A DNA stretch of 64,000 nt, taken from Phycisphaeraceae bacterium (GTDB lineage Bacteria; Planctomycetota; Phycisphaerae; Phycisphaerales; UBA1924). The DNA is taken from the NCBI GenBank assembly GCA_019636515.1, contig JAHBXI010000004.1, positions 248,001-312,000 of the forward strand, given 5' to 3'. Both the position numbers and the translations under genes were made by a program. Under the pieces are notes generated by a model. That model was not told the origin of the DNA. It made no database searches and saw only the letters and a list, made by a program, of their open reading frames with translations. The stretch's first letter is position 1, and every line of letters begins with the position of its first letter. Below, one piece after another: positions 8,611 through 17,235 of the stretch.

Positions 8611-10197
8611 TCAGCGGATCGAGCAATCAAAGACCAGCGGCAGGATCCAGTACCCGACGACGGAGATCAACGCGATGGCGGCGATATTCAGCGGCAGCCC
8701 TGCCCGCGCCATATGCACCACTCGCAGGTGTCCGGGGCTGAAGACAATCGCGTTGGGGGGCGTGCCCATGGGCATCATGAAGGCGTAACTGGCCGCCATC
8801 GCGCACGGGAAAACCAGCAGGAACGGGTGAACCCCCAGAGGTTCCGCGGCGGCGTGGGCGATGGGCATCATGGCCACCGCCAGGGCGGTGTTGCCCACGA
8901 ACTCGGTGGCGAAGACCACCGCCCCGATGAAGATCACGACCACCGCGAACGAGGGCATGCCGCCAAGGCCGGCGAGCAGCGACCCAATGTACAGGTCCAC
9001 GCCGTGGCGGGTGACGGCGGAGGTGAGGCTCAGCCCGCCCCCGAACATGATCAGGATCCCCCAGGGGATCCGCGCAGCGCGCGGCCAGTCAAGGGCGAAC
9101 TCCCGCCCGCGGAGGTTGACGGGGACCACGAACAGCACAATGGCCGCGATGATGGCGATACCCGGGTCGGTCAGGAGTTCAACCTTGCTCCCGTCGGGAA
9201 GCCGACGGATGATCCCGACCATGCCGCCCAGCGGTTCACGGAGCACCCAGGCGGCGGCCGTGGCCAGGAAGATGATCAACACCGTGCGCTCTCCCCGGGA
9301 CATCGGCCCCAGGCTGCGGAAGTTTCGTTCGACCTCTTCCCGGACCCCGGGGATTTCCTCCGACGTCACGCGGAACGCCACCCGCGTCAGGACCAGCCAC
9401 GCGATCGGCAGGAAGACGATGACCAGCGGGATGGCCAGGATCATCCAGCGCAGGAACGAGACTTCCTGCCCGTACGTCCGGCTGACAAAGTTCGCCAGCA
9501 CGATGTTCGGGGGTGTTCCGATGAGCGTGCCCAGGCCTCCGATGGTGCACCCGTAGGCGATCGCCAGGAGGAGCGCGGCGGAGAACTGGTCGGCGCGTCT
9601 CCGGTGAGCCGCGTCCGCCGGTGGACGCCCCGGCTCTCCCTCCAGCCCCTGCCGGGCCATCGCCAGCACGCTGATCGCGACCGGGAGCATCATCACCGCG
9701 GTGGCGGTGTTGGAGACCCACATGCTCACCAGCGCGCAGGCGATCATGAACCCGCCGACCAGGCGTACCGGGCTTGTTCCGACCACCCTGACGACCCGCA
9801 GCGCGATCCTCCGGTGCAATCCCCATTTCTCCATGGCGCAGCCCAGCAGCATCCCACCCATGAACAGATAGATCACGTCGTCGGCGTACGGGGCCGCCGC
9901 CGCCTTGATTGTCGAAACGCCCAGGACCGGGAATACGGCAATCGGGAGCAGGGCGGTCGCCGGCAGGGGGATCGCCTCGGTCAGCCACCAGGTCATCATC
10001 CAGGCCCCGATGGCGGCCACGGCCCGGCCTTCCCATGTCAGGCCCGATACGACGCGTCCGGCGTCGTCGAGATCCGCCGCGGGGAGCAGGGCGTGAACGG
10101 CGATGGCAAGGAGCGGCCCGAGAATCAGCCCCGCCATCCGCACGCCCCAGGGACCGAACTGTTCGTCCTCGCGGATGGCGTTGATCGATTCGGGCAT
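8611..10197 (-). CDS. DASS (SLC13) family dicarboxylate/sodium symporter
   Basis: This 528-residue integral membrane protein has about a dozen hydrophobic helices. It carries the two family signatures of the divalent anion:sodium symporters: GTPPNIVLANF in the N-terminal repeat and MGTPPNAIVFSPG in the C-terminal repeat, each with a Ser/Thr-Asn-Thr-type turn for sodium and carboxylate binding. WWLTEAIPLPATALLPI near residue 70 is also typical. It should take up succinate-like dicarboxylates or a related anion into the cytoplasm; the exact substrate cannot be read. The ATG at 10197 precedes a conserved membrane segment; the open frame upstream is not conserved. The stop lies 2 bases from the end of the sirtuin gene (convergent). 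Confidence 0.88.
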   Translation of the reverse strand: MPESINAIREDEQFGPWGVRMAGLILGPLLAIAVHALLPAADLDDAGRVVSGLTWEGRAVAAIGAWMMTWWLTEAIPLPATALLPIAVFPVLGVSTIKAAAAPYADDVIYLFMGGMLLGCAMEKWGLHRRIALRVVRVVGTSPVRLVGGFMIACALVSMWVSNTATAVMMLPVAISVLAMARQGLEGEPGRPPADAAHRRRADQFSAALLLAIAYGCTIGGLGTLIGTPPNIVLANFVSRTYGQEVSFLRWMILAIPLVIVFLPIAWLVLTRVAFRVTSEEIPGVREEVERNFRSLGPMSRGERTVLIIFLATAAAWVLREPLGGMVGIIRRLPDGSKVELLTDPGIAIIAAIVLFVVPVNLRGREFALDWPRAARIPWGILIMFGGGLSLTSAVTRHGVDLYIGSLLAGLGGMPSFAVVVIFIGAVVFATEFVGNTALAVAMMPIAHAAAEPLGVHPFLLVFPCAMAASYAFMMPMGTPPNAIVFSPGHLRVVHMARAGLPLNIAAIALISVVGYWILPLVFDCSIR

Positions 10198-10259
10198 TGT
10201 GGTTGTCCGTCGCAAAGTGAACGTGCCAGGGGAGCGGTGGCGGTCGCGGCGTCCGAGCA

Positions 10260-10265
10260 TACATT
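10260..10265 (+). promoter_or_regulatory. -10 hexamer TACATT, leaderless start of the amidase gene
   Basis: TACATT ends 7 bases before the ATG at 10273 and fixes the start of the lipoprotein reading frame. Confidence 0.45.
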
Positions 10266-10272
10266 CTGCTCG

Positions 10273-11361
10273 ATGATTCCACGAACGCCGCACCCGCTCG
10301 ACGCGCCCCATCGGCACACCGCTCTGGCCTTCATGGTGATCGCGATCCTGTCTTGGGGATTGGCCGGGTGCGCGACGCCGGCCGCCCAGCGTCTGCCCCG
10401 CCAGGGGACGGAGATCATGGTCTGCGGTCAACTTTACGACATCGGGGCGCCGGTCGTGCTGTGGACGGACCCCGGCGGGTACGACGCGTACCGCGTCGAA
10501 CGGCGGTTCGTGCCGTGGGATGAGGCGGGATGGGGGGCTCGCCACGGTCAACCGCCCGAGCCCGCCCGATACGGGCTTCGCCACGGGAAGAACGCGGCGG
10601 AGCGCTATTCATCCGCCGAGTTGGAGCGTGTGCGCGGCGGGGGGTGGGATCTCGAATCGCTGCGCCGGAGCGTGGACCAGTTCGTGCTTCATTACGACGC
10701 GGCGGGCACGAGCCGCACGTGCTTTCGCGTGCTTCACGACCTGCGGGGGTTGTCGGTTCACTTCATGATCGACCTCGATGGGACGATCTACCAGACCCTT
10801 GACGTGAAGGAGCGGGCCTGGCACGCGACCATCAGCAACGACCGCTCGATCGGCGTCGAGATCGCCGGCATCGGGGCGTACCCCCCGGGGAGTGAATCGT
10901 CCCCGCTGAAGCACTGGTACGCGATCGACGCCTCCGGTCGGACCCGGATCACGATCCCGGATCGACTGGGCGATGGGGGGATCCGGACGCCCGGCTTTGT
11001 CGGGTACCCCGCCACGTCCGGGCCGGTCACGGGAACGATCAACGGATCACGCGTCGAGATGTGGGATTTCACGCCCGAGCAGTACCGTTCGCTCGTACAC
11101 CTTTCGGCGGCGTTGTGCTCGCTCTTTCCGGCGATCAACCCGGACTATCCCCGAGGACCGGACGGTCGCGTCCTTGACCGTGCGCTGACCGCGGAGCAGT
11201 GGGGGTCCTTCCGCGGCATCCTGGGACACTGGCATGTCCAGGAAAACAAGATCGACCCGGGCCCGGCGATGCGGTGGGAATACCTGATCCGCGAGGTTCG
11301 GGCGCGGATGGGACGGCATGGACGAGAACGCCCGGGGCTTATCCCCTCTCGGTTCAGGTGA
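10273..11361 (+). CDS. N-acetylmuramoyl-L-alanine amidase, lipoprotein (Amidase_2 fold)
   Basis: This 362-residue protein has a signal peptide ending in a lipobox (SWGLAGC, Cys about residue 34), so it is probably anchored in the periplasm. The amidase domain starts near residue 130: FVLHYDAAGTSRTCF gives the first zinc His, VHFMIDLDGTIYQTLD and AWHATISNDRSIGVEI the middle motifs with a second His, and GHWHVQENKIDPGPAM the last His, the catalytic Lys region and DPG. It should cleave the bond between muramic acid and the peptide in peptidoglycan. The long open frame upstream of 10273 runs antisense to the transporter gene and is not coding. Its last 8 bases overlap the convergent dUTPase gene. 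Confidence 0.87.
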   Translation: MIPRTPHPLDAPHRHTALAFMVIAILSWGLAGCATPAAQRLPRQGTEIMVCGQLYDIGAPVVLWTDPGGYDAYRVERRFVPWDEAGWGARHGQPPEPARYGLRHGKNAAERYSSAELERVRGGGWDLESLRRSVDQFVLHYDAAGTSRTCFRVLHDLRGLSVHFMIDLDGTIYQTLDVKERAWHATISNDRSIGVEIAGIGAYPPGSESSPLKHWYAIDASGRTRITIPDRLGDGGIRTPGFVGYPATSGPVTGTINGSRVEMWDFTPEQYRSLVHLSAALCSLFPAINPDYPRGPDGRVLDRALTAEQWGSFRGILGHWHVQENKIDPGPAMRWEYLIREVRARMGRHGRERPGLIPSRFR

Positions 11362-11803
11362 TCCCGGTTGAGCCAAAGCCGCCCGCTCCCCGGCGCGTCG
11401 AATCAAGGCTGTCGGCCGTCTCGATCTCGACCCGTGTCACGGGGGCGATCACCATCTGCGCGATCCGCATGCCGTGCGTCACCTTGAATGCTTCCCGGCC
11501 GTGGTTGATCAGCGGGACGACGACCTCACCCCGGTAATCGCTGTCGATGGTTCCCGGGGTGTTCGGCATCGAGATGCCGTGGCGGGTCGCCAGGCCTGAT
11601 CGGGGTCGCACCTGTCCCTCGTGGCCGGGGGGGATCGCGACCGATAGGCCGCAGGGCACCGCCGCGATGCATCCGGGTTCGATCACCACCTCACCCGCGG
11701 GCAGGCATGCCGACAGGTCGAGCCCGGCGGCCTGTTCGCTCTGGTAGGCGGGGATCGCGGCCGACGGGTGGAGTTTTTTGACGCGAAGCACGGGGGTACT
11801 CAC
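11354..11803 (-). CDS. dut: dUTP diphosphatase
   Basis: This 149-residue trimeric-type dUTPase hydrolyses dUTP to dUMP and pyrophosphate, keeping uracil out of DNA and supplying dTMP synthesis. All five family motifs are visible: AAGLDLSA, RPRSGLATRHGI (phosphate binding), NTPGTIDSDYRGE (catalytic Asp and uracil pocket), RIAQMVIAP, and a C-terminal GAGGFGSTG that closes over the substrate. The GTG at 11803 is chosen because TACGCT ends 6 bases upstream and the resulting length matches the family; an ATG at 11824 is an in-frame alternative. Confidence 0.95.
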   Translation of the reverse strand: MSTPVLRVKKLHPSAAIPAYQSEQAAGLDLSACLPAGEVVIEPGCIAAVPCGLSVAIPPGHEGQVRPRSGLATRHGISMPNTPGTIDSDYRGEVVVPLINHGREAFKVTHGMRIAQMVIAPVTRVEIETADSLDSTRRGAGGFGSTGIT

Positions 11804-11809
11804 GGGCGG

Positions 11810-11815
11810 AGCGTA
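11810..11815 (-). promoter_or_regulatory. -10 hexamer TACGCT, leaderless start of dut
   Basis: On the minus strand TACGCT ends 6 bases before the GTG at 11803; it lies inside the longer frame that would start at 11824. Confidence 0.4.
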
Positions 11816-11847
11816 TGCGTGCATGCCCGTCGGCGGACAAGCCCGTA

Positions 11848-14601
11848 TCAGCGAGCCCCCGCCACCTCGGAGACGGGCCGTGGGATCGAGACGACGGCCC
11901 GATGCGAATCGAGGGCGGCCCGTGCATCCGACAGGACCTGCTCATGGACGGACCAGAAATGGTCGAACGAGGCGGCGATCGACCTTCGCTGCATGGATTC
12001 GGCCGCGGCCCGTCCCATGGCGCGTCGCCGTTGCGTGTCGCGGACCAGCCCGACGATCGCGTCGATCCATGCCCGGTCAGAATCCGCCGGAAGGACCAGG
12101 CCCGTAACGCCGTCGGAGACGACTTCCTTCGGCCCGCCCTGATCGGTGACCAGTACCGGCAGACCGCAGGCCTGGGACTCCATGACGACCTGCCCGAGCG
12201 TGTCGGTGACGGAAGGGAAGACGAACAAGTCGCTCGAGGCGTAGATCGTGGAGAGTTCGCGCCCGTGCCGGAATCCCAGGAACCTCGTGCCGGGGCCGAC
12301 CTCCCGCTGCATCTCCTCGCGGTACGGGCCGTCACCGACGATTACCAGTTCGGCCTCAAACCCCGAGCGGTCCATCACGGCGCGGGCCGCTTTCCAGACC
12401 CTGGCGAGCATGGGGAGGTTCTTCTCGATGCTCACGCGACCGCAGTACAGGACACGGATGGCCGTCGGCGACGATGCGGCGTGTCCCGGGAGCATCGACC
12501 ACACCGCCGGGTCGCGCATGGCGGGCGTGAAGGCCGACAGGTCGATCCCGGGCAGAAGCCTCGTGAGGCGGGCCGGATCGATGCCCATCTCCGCCAGGCC
12601 GCGGGCGTAGTCGTCGCTGCGGGTGAAGATCGCACGGAACCCCCCGTAGAACAGCCGCATCGCCCGGACGCACGCCGTGGTCATGACATGGTCGTCGAAG
12701 AGACGGTCGATGTACGCCGGGAAATCGGTGTGGTAGACGCCCGCCACCGGGCACCGGAGCATCCTGGCCGCGAGGAGCCCGGCCAATCCCACCGGCCCGG
12801 GCGTCGAGATATGGATCACGTCGGGCTGGATCTTGTCCGCCTCGCGGAGCATCCGCGTCAACGGCGGGAAGACCACGTCCAGGTTCTCGTACCGTGGCAT
12901 CTTCATCGCCAGCAGCGGGTCGAAGTTCACGACGTTGTCGCGAGGGTCGTGCGGCAGCCTCGTCGAGGTGAAAACCCGCAGGTCCCGGCCGGTCTGGCGT
13001 GCCTGGTCGGCGATGTTCTGCACGAACCGGCTCGGCCCGTTGACATCCGCGTAGGTGTCCGTGAAGAGCAGCACCCGCATGGCGTCCGAGGGTACTCCGG
13101 TGCTCATGGACTCGCCGCCTCGGACTCGGCCGGCGGCGGACACGGATCGATCCAGGGATTGCACAAAGGCACGGTCCTTGTTCTGGTGGAACAGGCTGAA
13201 GATATACGGCACCTGCGTGAGTTCAAGGGTCAGGCACGATACCAGGTGGTCGAGAACCCCCGACGAGTCACGGGAGCGGAACGCCCGGACGGTCCCCGAG
13301 GTCAGGCAGGCGTGCGCCGCGGCGTACAGGTCGTCGAAGAACGCGGTCATGTCCTCGTGCTCGGACATCGCCGATCCGCCCGCCCGGTCCGCGGCGTCCA
13401 GTTTTTCGCGGAGTTTCGGGTACCGTTCCAGAACCTCCGACGCCGTCGCCCGCAGCGCGTCGGCCAGCGGGCCCAGGCGCGATCGCTTTGTGCGCATCAG
13501 GCGTCGGGTGAGCGTCTCCCACGCCACCGCGGCCATCGACGGCGCCCGGCACGGCACGCCGGCGAACCTCAGGATTTTCGACGCCGCGTACTTCGCCCGG
13601 GCCGAAGCCCTGGGTACCAGGGTGCGGCCCGCGTAGTGGGCCGCGACGGTTGTCAATTGGTGTGCCAGGAGGCTTGAATGCCCTCCCACGCCCCCCACCT
13701 CCGCCCGCGCGCTCATCACCGCCTTGAGGAACTCCCTGGGATCCGCCCGTGATCCGGCACGGGCGTCGGTCGCGACCCCGGTCCACGTCTGGCCGACGTT
13801 CAACAGCCCGTGGTCGTCCGATCCGGCGGTGCGGGCCTTCTCCCAGATGCGCGGCCAGAGAGGTTCGAGTCCGTGGGCTTCGACCATCCGGTGCATGGCC
13901 GATGGAGTGAGCGAGGCGATGTACCGTTCCAGCGCGGTGCGGTGGATGCCCGCGTGCGCCCCGTTGAGCACCTCAAAGGCCTTGAACAGCAGCGCGCAGC
14001 GGTCCAGGTGCCAGCGCGTCAAGCGCCCGTTCTGCGAGTACAGCGGGTGAGCCAGGGAGTGCGCCAGGTTGTGACCCCTCAGCCACCGTGCAAACGAGTA
14101 GACGTCCTCGCGCAGGCCCAGCCGGCCAAGTTCCTCATCCCGCTCGGGCGTCAGCCCCCAGACCAGCACGTGCAGGCGGCAGCCGTCTTCGGGGAAGCAG
14201 ACCGTCACCTCCTGGCCGACGATCAACCCTTCGAAACCACGCTCCGCCAGCCGCCACGCGCCCTGGATCGTGTCGTGGTCCGTGATCGCGACCAGGTCCA
14301 TTCCCCGCGCCCGGGCCTGGTCGTAGACCTGCTCGGGCTCCGAGTAACACTCCGGGCAGGAGATCCAACCCAGCGCGGGGACCGCCGGCTTGCTCGACGC
14401 GACCGTGTGGGCGTGCAGGTCACAACGGACGATCCGGCCGTGGGCCGAAACCCCCGCCGACGGTTGCGCGGCGGGCGCGGGCACTTCCCGGGCGTCGCGC
14501 AGGGCGATGTCGCAGCAAGGAATAGCCTCTGTCCGATACATCGGCGCGTGCTCCGTGGCTCCCGGAAACAACGCCTCCGTGCGTCGTCGGAAGATAAGCA
14601 T
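11848..14601 (-). CDS. PHP-domain metallophosphoesterase fused to a family 4 glycosyltransferase
   Basis: This 917-residue protein joins two enzymes. Residues about 55 to 340 are a PHP domain with its metal ligands: CDLHAHTVAS, ITDHDTI, SLAHPLYS and SDDHGLLNVG. A linker of about 150 residues follows. From about residue 510, MRVLLFTDTYADVNGPSRFV begins a GT4 glycosyltransferase, with YHTDFPAY, CGRVSIEKNLPML for the donor nucleotide, and the E-x7-E-like region TDTLGQVVMESQACGLPVL. It probably transfers a sugar to a lipid or glycan at the membrane, with the PHP part removing a phosphate. The start may be 14601 or the ATG at 14541. No Shine-Dalgarno is clear. The fusion is certain from the frame; the substrates are unknown. 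Confidence 0.85.
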   Translation of the reverse strand: MLIFRRRTEALFPGATEHAPMYRTEAIPCCDIALRDAREVPAPAAQPSAGVSAHGRIVRCDLHAHTVASSKPAVPALGWISCPECYSEPEQVYDQARARGMDLVAITDHDTIQGAWRLAERGFEGLIVGQEVTVCFPEDGCRLHVLVWGLTPERDEELGRLGLREDVYSFARWLRGHNLAHSLAHPLYSQNGRLTRWHLDRCALLFKAFEVLNGAHAGIHRTALERYIASLTPSAMHRMVEAHGLEPLWPRIWEKARTAGSDDHGLLNVGQTWTGVATDARAGSRADPREFLKAVMSARAEVGGVGGHSSLLAHQLTTVAAHYAGRTLVPRASARAKYAASKILRFAGVPCRAPSMAAVAWETLTRRLMRTKRSRLGPLADALRATASEVLERYPKLREKLDAADRAGGSAMSEHEDMTAFFDDLYAAAHACLTSGTVRAFRSRDSSGVLDHLVSCLTLELTQVPYIFSLFHQNKDRAFVQSLDRSVSAAGRVRGGESMSTGVPSDAMRVLLFTDTYADVNGPSRFVQNIADQARQTGRDLRVFTSTRLPHDPRDNVVNFDPLLAMKMPRYENLDVVFPPLTRMLREADKIQPDVIHISTPGPVGLAGLLAARMLRCPVAGVYHTDFPAYIDRLFDDHVMTTACVRAMRLFYGGFRAIFTRSDDYARGLAEMGIDPARLTRLLPGIDLSAFTPAMRDPAVWSMLPGHAASSPTAIRVLYCGRVSIEKNLPMLARVWKAARAVMDRSGFEAELVIVGDGPYREEMQREVGPGTRFLGFRHGRELSTIYASSDLFVFPSVTDTLGQVVMESQACGLPVLVTDQGGPKEVVSDGVTGLVLPADSDRAWIDAIVGLVRDTQRRRAMGRAAAESMQRRSIAASFDHFWSVHEQVLSDARAALDSHRAVVSIPRPVSEVAGAR

Positions 14602-14907
14602 AGAAATAGCATCGTAAGAACGCGACGCGAAGCAGGAGTGGTGGCGCCATTCTTTACTCGCCCTTGTTCTCCCCCTCGCGGTTTCTTCACGGATCTCCCC
14701 CCGGCGGTCCCGCCCAGGACCGTGCCCAAGCCGAAGATGTAACCCCGCCGCGCCGGGATCATCTCATCCAGGGCGGGCGCGGCCTCCCTGGGTTTCTTGC
14801 GAGTCCGATACTCCGCGGACCGCTCTCGCGTCGTACGATGTCCCGCATAGCCGGATTCGATGAATCAACCGTGTCCGGGGCTTTGCCCGGACGACCTGGA
14901 GAAACCC
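14602..14907. other. divergent intergenic region
   Basis: These 306 bases separate two divergently transcribed genes. The stretch 14595 to 14620 is A+T-rich and could hold the promoter of the PHP-glycosyltransferase gene. No conserved reading frame, RNA or repeat was recognised. Confidence 0.4.
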
Positions 14908-15441
14908 ATGCCGCGCCTGACCCCTGTTGATCCCGCCGCCGCGACCGGCCGGGTTCGCGAGATCCTTGATGGCCCGCTCGCCGGGAAGCACTTCAACATC
15001 TTCCGTTCGATGGCCCATTCGCCCGCCGCGCTGGAGGCCTACCTCGGGATGGCCGGCGCGCTGGAGAAAGCGTCGCTCTCGGCCAAAGAGCGTGAGGTGA
15101 TCCAGTTGGCGATCGGGTCGGCGAACAACTGCGCGTATTGCCAGGCCGCCCACACCGCGGTCGGGAAGATGGTCGGCCTGTCGGAGTCGCAGACGGTCGA
15201 GGCTCGGCGTGGAGCGGTCGCATCGGATGCTAAACTCGATGCCCTGGCGAAGTTCGTGCTCGCCGTTCACGAGAAGAAAGGCCACATCTCCGACGACGAC
15301 CTGGCCCGGTTCAAGGCCGCCGGGTACACCGAGGCGCACGTCGCCGAGGCGATCGCCGGCTATGCCCTGGCGATCTATACCAACACGTTCAACCACGTGA
15401 ACGACACGCCCGTCGATTTCCCCGCCCCGCCGGCGATCTGA
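14908..15441 (+). CDS. carboxymuconolactone decarboxylase/AhpD-family protein
   Basis: This 177-residue protein belongs to the AhpD-like, CMD-fold family of peroxidase-related proteins. NNCAYCQAAHT near residue 75 supplies the redox CxxC and the nearby His that act in peroxide or thiol chemistry; LSAKEREVIQLAIGSAN just before it is the usual helix. Alpha-helical content is high and no signal peptide is seen, so it is cytoplasmic and probably oligomeric. The ATG at 14908 is preceded by GGAG 7 bases upstream and fits the family length; the in-frame ATG at 14860 would add 16 residues with no conservation. It stands alone, divergent from the fusion gene. Confidence 0.88.
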   Translation: MPRLTPVDPAAATGRVREILDGPLAGKHFNIFRSMAHSPAALEAYLGMAGALEKASLSAKEREVIQLAIGSANNCAYCQAAHTAVGKMVGLSESQTVEARRGAVASDAKLDALAKFVLAVHEKKGHISDDDLARFKAAGYTEAHVAEAIAGYALAIYTNTFNHVNDTPVDFPAPPAI

Positions 15442-15533
15442 TCCTCCTTCGGATTCCGCCTGTTTCGTTGCGAGAATCGGCCCGGGATCAACCGGGGCGT
15501 GCCGGTTGCGCGGCCCCGTGGGTGGGTCCGTGG

Positions 15534-15571
15534 CTGGGGGTTCGTGGCTGGGGGTTCGTGGCCGGGGGTCC
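15534..15571. repeat. short tandem repeat of TTCGTGGCTGGGGG type
   Basis: Almost three copies of a 14-base unit (tccgtggctggggg, ttcgtggctggggg, ttcgtggccggggg) lie between the AhpD-like gene and tRNA-Ser. It is a small G-rich minisatellite with no evident function. Confidence 0.6.
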
Positions 15572-15680
15572 GCGTGCAGGGCTCGGTGGGATCCGAGCGG
15601 TGGCTTTGCGTTCCGAGCGGCCCCGTTTGACGACCGGGAGGAGCGGGACAAGGATCACGTTCCCGTTCCGCGGTTCTTTC

Positions 15681-15767
15681 GGAGAGGTGCCAGAGCGGTT
15701 GAATGGGCTGGTTTCGAAAACCAGTAAGCGGCTTGCCGCTTCGGGAGTTCGAATCTCCCCCTCTCCG
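15681..15767 (+). tRNA. tRNA-Ser(CGA)
   Basis: A class II tRNA of 87 bases folds cleanly. The acceptor stem is GGAGAGG (15681-15687) with CCTCTCC (15760-15766). The anticodon stem is CTGGT/ACCAG around loop TTCGAAA, giving anticodon CGA, which reads the serine codon UCG. A long variable arm (gcggcttgccgc) identifies a serine tRNA, and the T arm is GGGAG/CTCCC around TTCGAAT. The 3' CCA is not encoded. Confidence 0.97.
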
Positions 15768-15771
15768 CTTG

Positions 15772-15808
15772 AGCGGGAGACTCGACGGTGTTCGGGTCTC
15801 CCGCTTTT
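15772..15808 (+). terminator. intrinsic terminator of tRNA-Ser
   Basis: A perfect 10-bp stem (15772-15781 with 15796-15805) is followed at once by a run of T, ending the tRNA transcript 4 bases after its 3' end. Confidence 0.88.
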
Positions 15809-15862
15809 GGCTTTGGGGCACAGGATGGTCCGGATTCTGTTATAGATCCTTCGAGATTGCCC

Positions 15863-15980
15863 CCGATGACATTGGACACACATTGTCCTGGTCGCATACG
15901 TGCGATTCTGGCTGTTCCAGAGGGGATCCGATCGGTGGTTGACCGTCCCGGGGGGCTCCGATGACATTGAGCACACATTG
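15863..15980. repeat. pair of 23-bp direct repeats beside tRNA-Ser
   Basis: Copy 1 (15863-15884) and copy 2 (15958-15980) share CCGATGACATTG followed by CACACATTG with one or two bases between, 95 bases apart. They lie between the tRNA terminator and the end of the truncated ATP-binding gene. They could be remains of an insertion-element end or an integration scar; no transposase is present. Confidence 0.6.
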
Positions 15981-15998
15981 GGCGGGGTAGCGGTTGGG

Positions 15999-17096
15999 TC
16001 ACGTTGGCCCTCCGGTTGCCACGGCGCCGGAAGGGAGCCGGGCAGCCCAGAACGGCACGTGCTTGGCGTGCCGCTTTGCCTTGTTCTCCGGGTCGTCCGG
16101 GACGATGACCCCCGCGTCCTGCGCGTCACGGATCACCGCGGACGCCTTCGTGTACTCATGGTCGGGAAGTCCGAACCGCGCGCGGAGCGTGGCGTTGGTC
16201 ATGCGCTTCTGCGTGATGTGCATCAGCCCGGCGTGCTGGTACGCCGTGCGGACACGCTTGTCCTTGTCCATCTCGGCGAACGAGCGGTGCGCGAAGAGCG
16301 TCGCGCGCGTGTTGCCGTCCGTCACCGCGAAGTCGGGCGCAGGGAGTTGGAAAATCTCGATGGCCGTGAGCACCCGGTCAATGCCGCTGCCCAGTTCCTC
16401 GCGCATGCCCATGCGGCGCATGAGTGACGCGAGTTTCTCGTTGCGAGAGATCGGGGGCATGTCGAGAAACCGCCTGGGTTCAATCAGCGGCCCGCCGGGG
16501 TTCGTGATCTCGATGCGATGCGGGAAGATTTCGACGAGCGGCCCCGTGCCGGTGATCGCGATGTCCCGATGGATGAGCGCGCTCGCGACGAGTTCGCGCA
16601 CCGCGACTTCCGGATACATCTTGATCTCGGTCCGGAGTGCTTCTCCGATGTGGACGTTCTGCGGCACCTGGTCGTTGATCCACCGGATCAATCCCGTGAT
16701 CCGGGCGGCGCATCCCTTGTCACCGGCCTGCTGCTTGACGATCTCCGAGCGGCCATCGTTCCTGTAGACGACAACGCGAACGACCTTGCGCGCGAGGGCA
16801 TCGAAGCGACTGAGCGACTTCGCAAGCAGCAATGCTCCGAGATTCGTGATTGTCCAGCCATCCGGTTTGGAACGGATGAGCCGGTCGGCGGCGAGTTGCC
16901 CCAAGATTGCCGCGCGATTTTCCGGCAAGGGTACTTTGAGCAGGTCGAAGTATGCCGGCTCATCGAGCAACGGGAGCACGTCCGCCTCGCTCAAACGCGA
17001 TAGGGCCGCTCGCATCTCGAACGGCGTCTTGTCCAACTTCGCGAACAGCCTTTGTTCTTCGGGCCGACCTTGCGATTCTCCCCGATCCGGTGCCAT
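15999..17096 (-). CDS. AlbA_2/HATPase-type ATP-binding protein, N-terminal domain missing
   Basis: The 365 residues match the C-terminal two thirds of a common accessory protein family of about 480 to 550 residues that starts with a Schlafen-AlbA_2 domain. Conserved family blocks are plain: LDKTPFE, DEPAYFDLL, ITNLGALLLAKSL, YPEVAVRELVASALIHRD, VEIFPHRIEITNPGGPL, SRNEKLASLMRR, EELGSGIDRV and the C-terminal HVPFWAARL. The AlbA_2 domain should precede LDKTPFE, but an in-frame TAA occurs about 37 codons before the ATG and the next gene begins 140 bases away, so the domain is absent here. The open stretch before the ATG (SLDNPIPREFAASKARE) has no AlbA resemblance. It is probably a non-functional remnant beside tRNA-Ser; a truncated but expressed regulator cannot be excluded. 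Confidence 0.8.
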   Translation of the reverse strand: MAPDRGESQGRPEEQRLFAKLDKTPFEMRAALSRLSEADVLPLLDEPAYFDLLKVPLPENRAAILGQLAADRLIRSKPDGWTITNLGALLLAKSLSRFDALARKVVRVVVYRNDGRSEIVKQQAGDKGCAARITGLIRWINDQVPQNVHIGEALRTEIKMYPEVAVRELVASALIHRDIAITGTGPLVEIFPHRIEITNPGGPLIEPRRFLDMPPISRNEKLASLMRRMGMREELGSGIDRVLTAIEIFQLPAPDFAVTDGNTRATLFAHRSFAEMDKDKRVRTAYQHAGLMHITQKRMTNATLRARFGLPDHEYTKASAVIRDAQDAGVIVPDDPENKAKRHAKHVPFWAARLPSGAVATGGPT

Positions 17097-17235
17097 TTGC
17101 AGGGCGAGAGTTTTCGCTTCAGCCGGCCGCCATTCCCGAGCCTTGGACGCAGCGAACTCCCTGGGGATCGGGTTGTCCAGGGAGCTGTGGGGTTATTCCT
17201 CGTTGTACTTCCGACGCCCAGTCCCGGGCGTGGGC

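Noticed and set aside
8329..10272. N-terminal extension of the amidase frame
   Set aside because: These 648 codons are antisense to the DASS transporter; the lipobox and a -10 hexamer place the start at 10273.
11815..13677. 620-codon open frame on the plus strand opposite the PHP-glycosyltransferase gene
   Set aside because: It is antisense to a gene with complete catalytic motifs, is rich in Arg, Gly and His, and has no family signature; long antisense frames are common in G+C-rich DNA.
15534..15571. possible CRISPR or attachment-site repeat
   Set aside because: Only three imperfect tandem 14-base units without spacers; no cas gene and no second copy near the truncated gene.
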